Virus record (IMG/VR): IMGVR_UViG_3300034101_003081
Span: 33,386-97,385 of that record
Source: a virus
Length of the DNA: 64,000 bases
Direction: 5' to 3' (one strand)
Positions 1 to 7,727 of the stretch are shown in pieces; position 1 is the first letter of the stretch; the number at the start of each line of letters is the position of its first letter. The position numbers and the translations under genes were made by a program. Under the pieces are notes generated by a model. It had not been told where the DNA came from. It saw only the letters and a list, made by a program, of their open reading frames with translations, and searched no databases.

Positions 1-80
1 CGTGCGGCCTCTCTTTTTTTGAAGAACTCGATCGCTGCCTGCTGCTCCTCGCGGAGCCGCTGTTCGTTGTTCATGTTCAT
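1..80 (-). CDS. N-terminal fragment of hypothetical protein
   Basis: Only the first 26 codons are inside the window; the gene continues past position 1. The start is ATG at 80 (a second ATG at 74). It begins MNMNNEQRLREEQQAA, charged and probably helical. The start lies 4 nt after a copy of the recurring GTCTGGACACGC motif (85-96), which supports it being a real gene. Function unknown. Confidence 0.5.
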   Translation of the reverse strand, partial: MNMNNEQRLREEQQAAIEFFKKREAA

Positions 81-84
81 GTTG

Positions 85-96
85 GCGTGTCCAGAC
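85..96 (-). promoter_or_regulatory. Start-associated motif copy a
   Basis: Minus-strand GTCTGGACACGC, 4 nt before the ATG at 80. One of about ten similar copies placed just before genes in this window. Confidence 0.5.
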
Positions 97-918
97 TTAG
101 CAAGACTCAAGACTCGGGAGGGAGACCCCGCACTGCTCGCAGAGTTTGGCGACCTCGGCGGCAAGTTCTGCCCTGGTGTGCGATCCAGCGCGGCGTGCCT
201 CGCTCGTCGTGACGCAGCCCTCGTCGACCTCCAGGGCCGCCGGGTAGCAGTGACTTGGCAGGAACCCGAACCGCTCTTGGTGCGACCAGCACAGCCGACG
301 CAGGCTCGCGTTGTGGCACAGGGCAAACGCGAGACGGTCGACGTCGACCGGCTGGTTCGCTGCCTTGACCAGCACCTCGACTTGGTGCTGGGCACGGCCG
401 CCAGACGTCCGCGACGTGGCCTTCGCGGCCCATAGTTCGACTCGCAGTCCCAGGCTTTCCAGAACGTCGACGGCGGCCAGGACAACGGCACCGCGAGCGA
501 AGATCGCCTCGGCCGTCACGCCCGCACTGACGCCCAGGTTGGCGTACAGCCGGACGACCCGCTGCGACCCGAACCGGCCGGTCTCGTACTCGTTGTAAGA
601 GCCGCAGGATTCCGGCTCGCCCGACAAGACGCGGCCGACGTCCACGAAGTCGCCGACGGCGTCCCAGGCGAACTGCTGGCAGGCGGCGACCTTCGAGGCC
701 TCCACGTACTGATCGAGACTAGCCCGAATCTCGGCGACGCGAGCCGCACCCTCGTGCCAGCCAGCGTGCGCCAACTCGACGGCCTGCTCGAACGTGCGAG
801 TGCCGAAGTGGCCTTCGCGGCCGACGTCGCGGCTGCTGATGCCCTTGACCTGCGGCACCTGGCGGACGTCCTCGACGAAGGCCTCGTACGAGTCAAAAGC
901 GTGGCGGATGTGGCTCAT
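97..918 (-). CDS. GWpeG-motif phage protein, paralogue A (DUF7192-like)
   Basis: 273 residues. The ATG at 918 is chosen over an upstream in-frame start because AGGAGA sits 8 nt before it and a -35/-10 pair lies at 944-972. The N-terminal part carries FGTRTFEQAVELAHAGWHEG, a motif of a phage family I recognise as DUF7192-like. The centre holds FVDVGRVLSGEPESCG, and the C-terminus has a zinc-finger-like CEQCG. It is one of three tandem paralogues (with 988-1827 and 1854-2684) encoded after a MoxR-like ATPase and a TROVE protein. The shared D(V/I)GRVLSGEPE(S/C)CG core is the best-conserved segment. Biochemical role unknown; a substrate or partner of the ATPase is inference from context. Confidence 0.75.
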   Translation of the reverse strand: MSHIRHAFDSYEAFVEDVRQVPQVKGISSRDVGREGHFGTRTFEQAVELAHAGWHEGAARVAEIRASLDQYVEASKVAACQQFAWDAVGDFVDVGRVLSGEPESCGSYNEYETGRFGSQRVVRLYANLGVSAGVTAEAIFARGAVVLAAVDVLESLGLRVELWAAKATSRTSGGRAQHQVEVLVKAANQPVDVDRLAFALCHNASLRRLCWSHQERFGFLPSHCYPAALEVDEGCVTTSEARRAGSHTRAELAAEVAKLCEQCGVSLPSLESC

Positions 919-943
919 GTTCGATGTCTCCTGGGGATGTCGG

Positions 944-972
944 ATTATTGCCGACGTCCTGAATGAAGTCAA
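944..972 (-). promoter_or_regulatory. Sigma70-like promoter before paralogue A
   Basis: Minus strand: TTGACT (967-972), 17-nt spacer, AATAAT (944-949), then the leader of the gene starting at 918. Confidence 0.55.
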
Positions 973-987
973 GCGGCCGGTTTGGCT

Positions 988-1827
988 CTATGACACAACA
1001 ATGGATTCCCGCTCTTCGGCCGAGAAAGACACGCCGCACGACTCGCAGACTTGCAAGACTCGGGCCGCCCTGGCCGCCGCCGTTGTGTCACTCTGTCTAA
1101 CCTCGGGCGTCGCGATCGCGCCCTCCTCGACGAGCAGCGGGCACGTCCCCGTGCAGTTGGGGCTGAATCCCAAGTCTTCCTCGACGCTGAAGAACAGCCG
1201 ACGCAGGCTGGCGTTGTGGGCCAAAAAGAACGCGATCCGGTCAGGCTCGAACGGCTGGCTGGCATCTTTGGCCTTGACCAGCACGGTCAACTTGTCGCCT
1301 CTGATGCGACTGTGCGAGCCAGAGCCGAGCCACAACTCGACACGGTGGCCGAGCGTCTCCAGCACGTCGACAGCCGCAAACACGGCGGCTCCAGCACTGA
1401 AAATGCTCTCCTTCTTGACGCCGGCAATCGCGGACAGGTTCGCAACTAACTTGATCACTCTCGTCGACGGCTGCGAGTCTTGCCCCTCGCGGAACGATCC
1501 GCAGCACTCAGGCTCGCCAGACAATACGCGGCCAATGTCGATGAAGTCGCCTGTAGTGTCCCACTCCAGTTTGCACGACTTGGCCGCGACAGCCTTGTCG
1601 ACGACGCTCTCCAACTCGGCGCGGAGTTTGGTCAGCCGCTCGGCGCCTGCGGGCCAGCCCTTCGTGGCGAGTTCGACAGCCTCGCCGAACGTCGCCGTGC
1701 CATGAAACCCAGCCTCGACGCCGCAGTGCGAGACCTTGGAGTTCTCGCCCTTGGTGTCGGCGGCGGCAATGAAGTCGCCGATGGTCTCGAACGTCACGAC
1801 CCGATGATCATCGTTCTTCTTCTTCAC
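988..1827 (-). CDS. GWpeG-motif phage protein, paralogue B (DUF7192-like)
   Basis: 279 residues, GTG start at 1827 preceded by AAGGAGAC 5 nt away. It has the same architecture as its neighbours: FGEAVELATKGWPAG near residue 50, then FIDIGRVLSGEPECCG, an alpha/beta centre, a CHAHN-type stretch (FLAHNASLRRLFF) and a C-terminal CESCG pair. It sits 26 nt downstream of paralogue C, so co-transcription is likely. Divergence among the three copies (clear motifs, little identity elsewhere) points to an old duplication. Function unknown. Confidence 0.75.
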   Translation of the reverse strand: MKKKNDDHRVVTFETIGDFIAAADTKGENSKVSHCGVEAGFHGTATFGEAVELATKGWPAGAERLTKLRAELESVVDKAVAAKSCKLEWDTTGDFIDIGRVLSGEPECCGSFREGQDSQPSTRVIKLVANLSAIAGVKKESIFSAGAAVFAAVDVLETLGHRVELWLGSGSHSRIRGDKLTVLVKAKDASQPFEPDRIAFFLAHNASLRRLFFSVEEDLGFSPNCTGTCPLLVEEGAIATPEVRQSDTTAAARAARVLQVCESCGVSFSAEERESIVVS

Positions 1828-1853
1828 GGTCTAGTCTCCTTGTCTTGGATTGC

Positions 1854-2684
1854 TCAGGCCTTGACCAGTTCTGCGATCTGCTCTTCGTCGAACGTGAGGC
1901 CGCACTTCTCGGCGATCTTGATCACGTTCTCTTTCAGGCTCTTCGCCGACAGGTTGACCGCCGACAGAATCTCGTCGATCTCGACCGTGCCCTGACGCTT
2001 GCCGTAATCGGCGACCGACGCTGGGTGGCAGTTCGACGGGCAGTGCCCGTACAACTCCATCCAGCGAAAACCGAACCGCCGGAAGAACGACGGGTGTGCG
2101 ACGGTGAACGCGAGGCGGTCAGGGTCGACGATCTCGCCAGGCCGCTTGGCGACGACGTTCGCCGTGAGGTGAAGGCCGTGACCGCTCGTCGCCGTCGAGC
2201 AGATGACTTCGCAGCGAATGCCGCACGACTCAAGCAAGTCGACCGCCACCAGCACGGCCACGCCGCGGGCCGCGATCGCGTCGGCGCTGACGGCCCCGCT
2301 CACGCACTGATTGAGCCGTATCGACACGACCTTGGACGACACCGTCTCGCCGTTCTCAAACTCCTGGCCGCAGCACTCAGGCTCGCCCGACAGGACACGG
2401 CCAACGTCGATGAAGTCGCCAGTGACGTCCCAGCCGAACGTCCGAGACTTGGCAGTCTTGGCGGCGGAAATAAACGCCGAGAGTCCATCGCGGTGCTTGT
2501 TCACGCGGGCGACGCCGTCTGCCCAGCCCCTCGCGAACAACTCGCCAGCCTCGGCGTAGGTGTCCGTCCAGAAAAACTCCTTCCGGCCTGTGGCCTGGCT
2601 GTTCTGGCTCACGCCCTTGTCGTCGCGGGCGAGGTCTGCCAGGTAGTCGCTCACGGTCTCGTAGTCTTTGACGATCGTCTTCAC
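1854..2684 (-). CDS. GWpeG-motif phage protein, paralogue C (DUF7192-like)
   Basis: 276 residues. The GTG start at 2684 is preferred because AGGAGAA lies 8 nt upstream; the longer reading frame to 2768 would begin inside a strong hairpin. It carries EAGELFARGWADG, FIDVGRVLSGEPECCG and a C-terminal CGLTF after a helical stretch. First of the three paralogues after the ATPase gene. Its leader contains a perfect 10-bp hairpin (2720-2756) and one start-associated motif (2755-2766), so translation or transcription here may be separately controlled. Confidence 0.75.
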   Translation of the reverse strand: MKTIVKDYETVSDYLADLARDDKGVSQNSQATGRKEFFWTDTYAEAGELFARGWADGVARVNKHRDGLSAFISAAKTAKSRTFGWDVTGDFIDVGRVLSGEPECCGQEFENGETVSSKVVSIRLNQCVSGAVSADAIAARGVAVLVAVDLLESCGIRCEVICSTATSGHGLHLTANVVAKRPGEIVDPDRLAFTVAHPSFFRRFGFRWMELYGHCPSNCHPASVADYGKRQGTVEIDEILSAVNLSAKSLKENVIKIAEKCGLTFDEEQIAELVKA

Positions 2685-2719
2685 TGGGATGGTTCTCCTG
2701 GGCGTTGGCTTGTGTCCCC

Positions 2720-2756
2720 GCTCCCCGGCCGGCAAGCCCATAGCCAGCCGGGGAGC
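2720..2756 (-). other. Leader hairpin between ATPase and paralogue C
   Basis: GCTCCCCGGC (2720-2729) and GCCGGGGAGC (2747-2756) form a perfect 10-bp stem with a 17-nt loop. There is no T-tract, so it is more likely an attenuator or RNA-stability element than a terminator. Confidence 0.6.
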
Positions 2757-2766
2757 GTATCCAGAC
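2755..2766 (-). promoter_or_regulatory. Start-associated motif copy b
   Basis: Minus-strand GTCTGGATACGC, directly after the ATPase stop codon and overlapping the hairpin arm. Confidence 0.5.
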
Positions 2767-2773
2767 AACTCGA

Positions 2774-4039
2774 CTAGAGGTTCGCCTCGATCTTGCTGCG
2801 GGTGTCCTTGTCGAGCCCCTTCCAGACGCAGGCGTCGAGAGTGGCATCGACGGGCCAGCCAGCCCGAAGCAGGGCGACGCCGTTGATGTTCGCACGCGGC
2901 GAGACGATCACCCGCACGCCCTTGCCGAGCGAGGCAATGGCATTACGGACGGCGACGACCTTCTTCACGTACTCGGCGACCCGCTCCTCGGCGACGGCCT
3001 TCTCGACGTCGGTCTTCACCGAATGCACCTTGATCCCCTTGGCCTGCGGGGCCTCGGCGAACAACTCCAGGGACAGGCCGCAGGCCGCCGCCTCGATCCG
3101 GGGATCGTACTGCCAGTCGACCAGCACGAACCGATCGAGCGTCGCCGCGTCGATCTGCTGCCGTCCCACGTACTGCCGATCGGCACCCTGCCCGATCGTG
3201 TTGGCACCGGCGATCAGCACGAAGTCGGCATGCTTCGCGACGACGGCGTCGGGGAACGAGGCGTGCCCGTTGGCGAGCAACTGATTGATCACGACCAGCA
3301 CGGCCGGATTGGCCGCGTCGACCTCGTCGAGCAGGAACACGCCACCATGCTCGTAGGCGTCGCGGAGTTGCGTCCGCACCACCTTGCCGTTGGCGTCGTG
3401 GTAGCCGAGCAGGCTCGACTCGGACGTCTGCGGGCCGACCGACTTGGCGTAGAACGGCAGGCCGAGCGAGTCCGCGACGGCATGCGCCGACGACGTCTTG
3501 CCAGAGCCGGCAGGCCCGACGAGCCAGCAATTCCTGCGGGCAGCAACGGCGGCGAGCAAGGCCTCAAACTGGACGTGCTGGACGCCCACGTCGTTGGCGA
3601 CGCCCTCGACGGTCACGACCTCGATCCGCTGCGGCACCAGGGCCGCGATCCGCTGATCGACGATCGCCGTGACCTCGTCGATATCGACGCCGCCCTTGCC
3701 GCCCTCGGAGGTCACGAGCCCGGTGTCGCGGACGGCCTCGGCGATGATCTCGGCGAGGGAACGATTGCCGCGACCGCCGTCGATCTCCGAGTCAGACTCG
3801 ACCTCGCCGTTACCGTGTCCAGACTTCTCGGCACCGCTCGCCCACAGGCTCAGGCCCCGGCTCGTCTTGACGACCTGCTCGCCGTTGGGTCCGACGAGAT
3901 GGAAGAGACGGGACTGGCGACCCTTCTCGGTCTCGCGGGTCTCGACCCGCTCGATCGTGAACTCCCTGCCGTCCGCGACGGTGATGACGGCGCCGACCTT
4001 GTACGACTGCCACGAGTTGTTGATGACGTTGTTGTTCAC
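2774..4039 (-). CDS. MoxR/CobS-like AAA+ ATPase
   Basis: 421 residues from the GTG at 4039, chosen because AAAGGAGA lies 8 nt upstream and a good promoter (4110-4138) reads into it. The Walker A GPAGSGKT is near residue 175, Walker B GGVFLLDEVD near 232, sensor-1 VLIAGANT follows, and DAATLDRF looks like the arginine-finger segment. The N-terminal 170 residues hold a small beta-rich domain and a linker. This ATPase class remodels partner proteins and is often paired with a vWA-domain protein. Here the next gene upstream (4484-5797) is a TROVE-vWA protein, so an ATPase/vWA pair acting on the Ro-type ring is a reasonable inference. The three GWpeG paralogues follow it. Confidence 0.85.
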   Translation of the reverse strand: MNNNVINNSWQSYKVGAVITVADGREFTIERVETRETEKGRQSRLFHLVGPNGEQVVKTSRGLSLWASGAEKSGHGNGEVESDSEIDGGRGNRSLAEIIAEAVRDTGLVTSEGGKGGVDIDEVTAIVDQRIAALVPQRIEVVTVEGVANDVGVQHVQFEALLAAVAARRNCWLVGPAGSGKTSSAHAVADSLGLPFYAKSVGPQTSESSLLGYHDANGKVVRTQLRDAYEHGGVFLLDEVDAANPAVLVVINQLLANGHASFPDAVVAKHADFVLIAGANTIGQGADRQYVGRQQIDAATLDRFVLVDWQYDPRIEAAACGLSLELFAEAPQAKGIKVHSVKTDVEKAVAEERVAEYVKKVVAVRNAIASLGKGVRVIVSPRANINGVALLRAGWPVDATLDACVWKGLDKDTRSKIEANL

Positions 4040-4109
4040 TGGGCTTCTCCTTTTGAAAACCAAATCGACCGGGCTGTGTGATCGAGTGACGTCCACTCGT
4101 CATGCGACA

Positions 4110-4138
4110 AGTATCTCCGCTGTCGGGGATGCTGTCAA
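4110..4138 (-). promoter_or_regulatory. Sigma70-like promoter before the AAA+ ATPase
   Basis: Minus strand: TTGACA (4133-4138), 17-nt spacer, GATACT (4110-4115). This is the closest match to a canonical host promoter in the left arm. Confidence 0.7.
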
Positions 4139-4188
4139 GCGGATTCTTTTGACTATGACACAAGACGCAAAAACCCCTGTTTTTCGGC

Positions 4189-4413
4189 CTAAAACGAGGT
4201 TTTTCGGCCGGAGGGCTGTTCCGCCAGCCTGGCGGACAGGTGGGCGACGGCCTCGGATTCGGCGTGGTGCTGGGCGTACCAGGCCACCGCAGGCAGGAGC
4301 CATTCGACGTCGATCGGCCTGCCATTCGATGCCGCGACTGCGGCATCGAAGACCCGCAGATAGAGGTCTCGCTGTGGAGACGTCAGAAACTCCAGCACGT
4401 CGCAGTCACGCAT
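4189..4413 (-). CDS. Small hypothetical protein
   Basis: 74 residues, ATG at 4413 with CGGAGGGA 6 nt upstream. Mostly helical with a tryptophan-rich centre (VEWLLPAVAWYAQ). It lies between the TROVE gene and the ATPase and has its own promoter-like sequence (4468-4497). No family recognised. Confidence 0.6.
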   Translation of the reverse strand: MRDCDVLEFLTSPQRDLYLRVFDAAVAASNGRPIDVEWLLPAVAWYAQHHAESEAVAHLSARLAEQPSGRKTSF

Positions 4414-4438
4414 GGCCAGTCCCTCCGCGACGAGAGTA

Positions 4439-4450
4439 GCGTGTCCAAAC
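4439..4450 (-). promoter_or_regulatory. Start-associated motif copy c
   Basis: Minus-strand GTTTGGACACGC, 25 nt before the ATG at 4413 and just downstream of the -10 box at 4468-4473. Confidence 0.5.
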
Positions 4451-4467
4451 TACTCTCGCCGTGCGGG

Positions 4468-4497
4468 ATCATACGTCGCGTGCTTAGGCCTGTGCAA
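4468..4497 (-). promoter_or_regulatory. Sigma70-like promoter before 4189-4413
   Basis: Minus strand: TTGCAC (4492-4497), 18-nt spacer, TATGAT (4468-4473). It overlaps the end of the TROVE gene. Confidence 0.55.
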
Positions 4498-5797
4498 GAG
4501 CCTCGCACTCGACGATGTAGCGAATCACGTTTTCAGCGAAGCCGTCAACGTGAGTCCAACCGTCGTGATAGCCGACGCCATGCTGATACGGCGCGACGTT
4601 GATCATGTACGCCGCATCTGCCTTCGGGCGCACAACACGGTCATGCGATTGTTCGTCCGTGACCACGATCAGGCGATCGTGGTCGAACTTCTCGACAGCC
4701 CGAATCGCTTCGCCGAGCAGCGTCCCGCCTCGCGGCTGCGAGAGTTGCACGGCCTCGACGCCAGACAGGCCACGACGAGGAGGCACCTCGACCACTCTGT
4801 CGGAGAATGAAAAGACACGAAGGTCGTCGCAGTTGAGTATTGCCGCGAGCGACGCCGCTGCGTCAAGTCTCGTCAAGTCTGCGCGGCTCGACAGAGGCAC
4901 GTCCATCGAGCCCGAGACGTCGACCAGCACGATCGTCTTGCCTGAGAGCCTCGGCAGTTCGTGGATCGACGCGAGCATCGCGATGTCGAGCGTCGGCTCC
5001 AGCGACGGCGCGGCCTTGGCCGCAGCGACGAAACGAAACGGAAGCACTCGCTCGGCGCCGAGCCTGCCCAAGATCGCGTTCTTGATCAGCGACGTCTCGA
5101 CGCCAGCCTCGACCATGTTCCGTAGGTTGCGGAGCAGGGCGAGGTAGCCGATCTTCTGCTCGCGGATCAGTCGCTCGAACGTGGACTTCTTGTCAGCGCC
5201 GCCTGAGAGCGAGACTTCCCACGTATCGGGAGCAACGAGCGTTCCCTCGACGAGCGATCGCCACAGGCTTGCCTGCTCAGGTGTGTCGGGCTTGGCATGG
5301 CACAGAAATAAGACGTCGCGAAGTTTGATAGCCGACGGCTTGTTGTACTTGGCAAGTTGGTAGGCGTTGAACTTCTTGAACGCCGCCGCGAGGCCTTTCT
5401 TCATCGGGTTCGAGAGCGGCTTCTTGCCGTCGGCCCAGTAGATGGCGACGAGTTCTGCGAGTTCGTCCGCTCGCTGGATCGTGTCGACGATCGCCTGCGA
5501 GACGAGTTTGCCGGAGCCGTGCTTGATCAGCCCCTTGAGCAGGAGCAGCGGAACGTGCCGCAAATGAAACTTTGAGCGAGCCTCGACGGCGAGAGATGCG
5601 ATCTCGTCGGGCGTGACCTTCTCGCACAACGAGAGAATGCGATCCGCAACATCGACGCCATCCTCGTAGTGCGTCGACTCCCACAGCAGGCACGTCAGGA
5701 CGGTGCGTCGCAGTTCCTGGCTGGGCGTGATCCGCACAGCCGGAGCGCCCTCGTGCGTGACTGCGGCATTCGAGGCGGGAGCGGTGTTGAGTCGCAC
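4484..5797 (-). CDS. Ro60-type TROVE/vWA RNA-binding protein
   Basis: 437 residues from the GTG at 5797 (AGGAG 8 nt upstream; the longer frame to 5860 lacks an RBS). Residues ~25-275 look like the TROVE HEAT-like ring: helical, with LRHVPLLLLKGLIKHG and the NAYQLAKYNKPSAIKLRD segment typical of Ro proteins. The C-terminal ~150 residues form a vWA domain with the metal-site motif DVSGS near 294 and the TDEQS strand end. Ro proteins bind Y RNAs and misfolded RNAs, and bacterial Rsr acts in RNA processing with nucleases. No RtcB or PNPase gene is visible. The neighbouring MoxR-like ATPase is a plausible vWA partner. The leader at 5860-6010 holds a direct repeat and a hairpin that could be or control a Y-like RNA. 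Confidence 0.85.
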   Translation of the reverse strand: MRLNTAPASNAAVTHEGAPAVRITPSQELRRTVLTCLLWESTHYEDGVDVADRILSLCEKVTPDEIASLAVEARSKFHLRHVPLLLLKGLIKHGSGKLVSQAIVDTIQRADELAELVAIYWADGKKPLSNPMKKGLAAAFKKFNAYQLAKYNKPSAIKLRDVLFLCHAKPDTPEQASLWRSLVEGTLVAPDTWEVSLSGGADKKSTFERLIREQKIGYLALLRNLRNMVEAGVETSLIKNAILGRLGAERVLPFRFVAAAKAAPSLEPTLDIAMLASIHELPRLSGKTIVLVDVSGSMDVPLSSRADLTRLDAAASLAAILNCDDLRVFSFSDRVVEVPPRRGLSGVEAVQLSQPRGGTLLGEAIRAVEKFDHDRLIVVTDEQSHDRVVRPKADAAYMINVAPYQHGVGYHDGWTHVDGFAENVIRYIVECEALAQA

Positions 5798-5889
5798 GGC
5801 TGGGCTCCTGGCTGATGAGGAAGAGAAATGCTGGCGAGAACAGCGAGGCCGGGGGATCAAACAGCCTTAGTGTGAAGTAACCGGACTCT

Positions 5890-5975
5890 GCACTACGCCA
5901 GCAAGGCGACAAGAGCCGCGAGAACAAACGGACACGGCGTGGTTTCTATCGCAAAGAAGTAGCCGTGGCCTGCAC
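5890..5975 (-). repeat. Direct repeat pair upstream of the TROVE gene
   Basis: Minus-strand GCGTAGTGCAG followed four bases later by CGG(C/T)TACTTC occurs twice, about 85 nt apart. One copy can pair TAGTG with CACTA around a small inner stem. A Y-like RNA or a duplicated binding site is possible; no further support. Confidence 0.4.
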
Positions 5976-5992
5976 TACGCGGCCGAGAGGCA

Positions 5993-6016
5993 GTGTACGG
6001 ATACGCACACTGCGTG
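5993..6016 (-). promoter_or_regulatory. Start-associated motif copy e with hairpin
   Basis: GCAGTGT and ACACTGC form a 7-bp stem around the reversed motif GTACGGATACGC (plus strand, 5995-6006). Located between the DUF551-like gene and the TROVE leader. Confidence 0.45.
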
Positions 6017-6027
6017 CAAGAAAGTTT

Positions 6028-6402
6028 TCAGCCCACGCCGGCGGGCAGAGGCTGCCAGTGCGTGGGCTGCGGCTTGAACGTCGCGAGCGAATCAGTCCTG
6101 ACGAACACGCCGTCCTCGCCGCAGCAGCCGACTGAGACGGCGTCTTTGACGCAGACTAGCACGGGTTCGTCGACGTCAGGGAGCCGAGACTTGGCCGCGA
6201 CCCACGGAGACTTGGACTTCTTTGGCTTTCGCTTCGGCGAATCGGACTCGACGAGCGTCATGCTCAGTTCAAGCCGCGACGTGCCTGAGTATTCCTGAGT
6301 CACGGATACGCCCGTGATCCACCCCGTGACGTTGTTGGGCAACGCCCCGCCGTACTGAGACGCGACATAGTCGAGGATCGCGGACGAGAGTTCTTCGTTC
6401 AT
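6028..6402 (-). CDS. DUF551-like protein
   Basis: 124 residues. The ATG at 6402 overlaps the previous stop as ATGA. The N-terminal half is unrecognised. The C-terminal half follows the DUF551 pattern: WVAAKSRLPDVDEPVLV, a CCGEDG turn, then THWQPLPAG at the end. DUF551 domains are common in phages and have no established function. One of at least six such domains in this window. Confidence 0.7.
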   Translation of the reverse strand: MNEELSSAILDYVASQYGGALPNNVTGWITGVSVTQEYSGTSRLELSMTLVESDSPKRKPKKSKSPWVAAKSRLPDVDEPVLVCVKDAVSVGCCGEDGVFVRTDSLATFKPQPTHWQPLPAGVG

Positions 6403-6788
6403 GCGATCTCTGCCTCGAATCTCGCCGCCGCCGTCATCACGTCTTCGACCCGCTGAGACCGGACGCCAGACGCTCGCCACGCTCGCCTGGCGGCAATCGC
6501 GAGGGCGGCACCTGCGGCGACTGTCCTGCGAAGTCTCGTCATCTCGGCCAGCACGACGGCCAAGAAGTGCGGATCAGCCGAGACGCAGTCTTGGCGACCA
6601 CACGGATCGCAGTCGGCGACCGCCGCCGCCAGTGACCGCATCACGTCGTCCGACGAGTGCGAGCCGAGCATGCCCTGGTCGGCCAGGTAGCCTCGCAGCC
6701 GCTCGATCTCTGACGCCGCTTCTTCGGCGATTCCGTTGCACATCAAGCACAGAGCGTCGGCGCGGAGTTTCTCGACGACGTCGCTCAT
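6399..6788 (-). CDS. Hypothetical helical protein
   Basis: 129 residues, ATG at 6788 overlapping the upstream stop as ATGA. Contains MCNGIAEEAASEIERLRGYL, a helix style shared with the accessory genes near 61 kb, and a short DCDPCG cysteine pair. Translationally coupled on both sides (ATGA at 6788 and 6402). Function unknown. Confidence 0.6.
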   Translation of the reverse strand: MSDVVEKLRADALCLMCNGIAEEAASEIERLRGYLADQGMLGSHSSDDVMRSLAAAVADCDPCGRQDCVSADPHFLAVVLAEMTRLRRTVAAGAALAIAARRAWRASGVRSQRVEDVMTAAARFEAEIA

Positions 6789-6985
6789 GTGTCGTCCTCC
6801 AGCCACTTCGCTGCCTTGATGAGCCAGGCGGCGTACCGTCGCAGGAAGTCCGCCGACTCCCTGCCGTCGTACACGTCGAGCCTGGCGTCAACGACCCTCT
6901 CGCCGTCGGCAGTCACGCACTCCGCACGGCTCGTCGCAGTCGAAATCTTCCTCGGCCTCGTCGTCGCAGCAGCCTTCGTCTTCAT
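6785..6985 (-). CDS. Small hypothetical protein
   Basis: 66 residues, ATG at 6985. The C-terminal part, ESADFLRRYAAWLIKAAKWLEDD, is an amphipathic helix. It overlaps the 3' end of 6888-7190 in another frame and couples by ATGA to 6788. The start is uncertain. Confidence 0.5.
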   Translation of the reverse strand: MKTKAAATTRPRKISTATSRAECVTADGERVVDARLDVYDGRESADFLRRYAAWLIKAAKWLEDDT

Positions 6986-7190
6986 CGTCGGCAAACCCCT
7001 CCGCGTTGACGTTGAACACCCAATGGACACCGCTGGCGTAGATCGACAGGTCGCACTCTTCCGCGAGAAGGGCTGGAGACAGTCGTCGCGAGCCACCGTC
7101 AAGGCGGGCGGACTCGTTCTCGAAGTACTGCTGCTCGGACTCCAGATACACGAACACGTCGTCATCCAGTTTTTCGACGATGAGCCTCAT
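6888..7190 (-). CDS. Acidic hypothetical protein with Cys/Asp-rich tail
   Basis: 100 residues, ATG at 7190 directly after the upstream TAA (TAATG). The N-terminus MRLIVEKLDDDVFVYLE is beta-rich. The last 35 residues are strongly acidic with CC and CxxxC pairs (CCDDEAEEDFDCDEPCG), suggestive of metal binding. No family recognised. Confidence 0.55.
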   Translation of the reverse strand: MRLIVEKLDDDVFVYLESEQQYFENESARLDGGSRRLSPALLAEECDLSIYASGVHWVFNVNAEGFADDEDEGCCDDEAEEDFDCDEPCGVRDCRRREGR

Positions 7191-7426
7191 TATTTCGCCT
7201 CCATGACAAAGCGGGGAACGGCCAGCCGAGAGAGAATCCACACGCACGAGAGCAGGCAGAGAGATTCCAGCGGCTTGATCGTTTGCATGCCGAACATAGA
7301 CGGCAGGCACCCGTTCCAGGCGGCGGTGAACGCGAGCGATGCCGCCATAAGGACGACTGCCCACACCAGCACGGCCGCAGCAAAGCGGCCAATAACCTCG
7401 GCTGCGGAAACAGAATCACTTCCCAC
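7190..7426 (-). CDS. Small membrane protein
   Basis: 78 residues from a GTG at 7426 (GGAG 9 nt upstream, inside the end of the previous gene). It has two predicted membrane segments: GRFAAAVLVWAVVLMAASLAF and LESLCLLSCVWILSRLAV. It couples to the acidic protein by TAATG. Role unknown. Confidence 0.55.
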   Translation of the reverse strand: MGSDSVSAAEVIGRFAAAVLVWAVVLMAASLAFTAAWNGCLPSMFGMQTIKPLESLCLLSCVWILSRLAVPRFVMEAK

Positions 7427-7697
7427 GGTAAGCGTCTCCGTACAAACGAACCTCTTCCTTGAGTCTCTCCACGTACACGGCGGCGTCGAGCAACTCTTCT
7501 TGAAGATGCTGAAGCCATCCGGCGAGGTCGATGTCAGTACGATCCGTGGTCGTGCCGTACTTTCTGTACCCAGACTCGGAGCGAGCAAGCAGGGCTGCTC
7601 GAACTCGCATCACGTTCGTGTCTGGCAACTGGCAGTCGCCGCAAGCGTCTCTCTGAGGCTGCGACGGGCGCGCGAAGAGTTTCTTGAGCAGCGACAT
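7416..7697 (-). CDS. MazG-like conserved phage protein
   Basis: 93 residues, ATG at 7697. The segment SGYRKYGTTTDRTDIDLAGW followed by LQHLQEELLDAAVYVERLK is a common phage signature. It resembles the EExxDA helix pair of all-alpha nucleoside-triphosphate pyrophosphohydrolases (MazG superfamily). A role in nucleotide metabolism is inferred from that resemblance only. The start lies just after the reversed motif copy d. Confidence 0.55.
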   Translation of the reverse strand: MSLLKKLFARPSQPQRDACGDCQLPDTNVMRVRAALLARSESGYRKYGTTTDRTDIDLAGWLQHLQEELLDAAVYVERLKEEVRLYGDAYRGK

Positions 7698-7706
7698 GCC
7701 CGGAGT

Positions 7707-7718
7707 GTACGGACACGC
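7707..7718 (+). promoter_or_regulatory. Start-associated motif copy d (reversed)
   Basis: Plus-strand GTACGGACACGC, 9 nt upstream of the minus-strand ATG at 7697, opposite in orientation to most copies. Confidence 0.45.
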
Positions 7719-7727
7719 CAACTGTGG

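Noticed and set aside
3023-4081. Plus-strand 352-residue ORF opposite the AAA+ ATPase
   Set aside because: Mirror of a GC-rich coding strand; the opposite frame has Walker A/B motifs, a promoter and an RBS.
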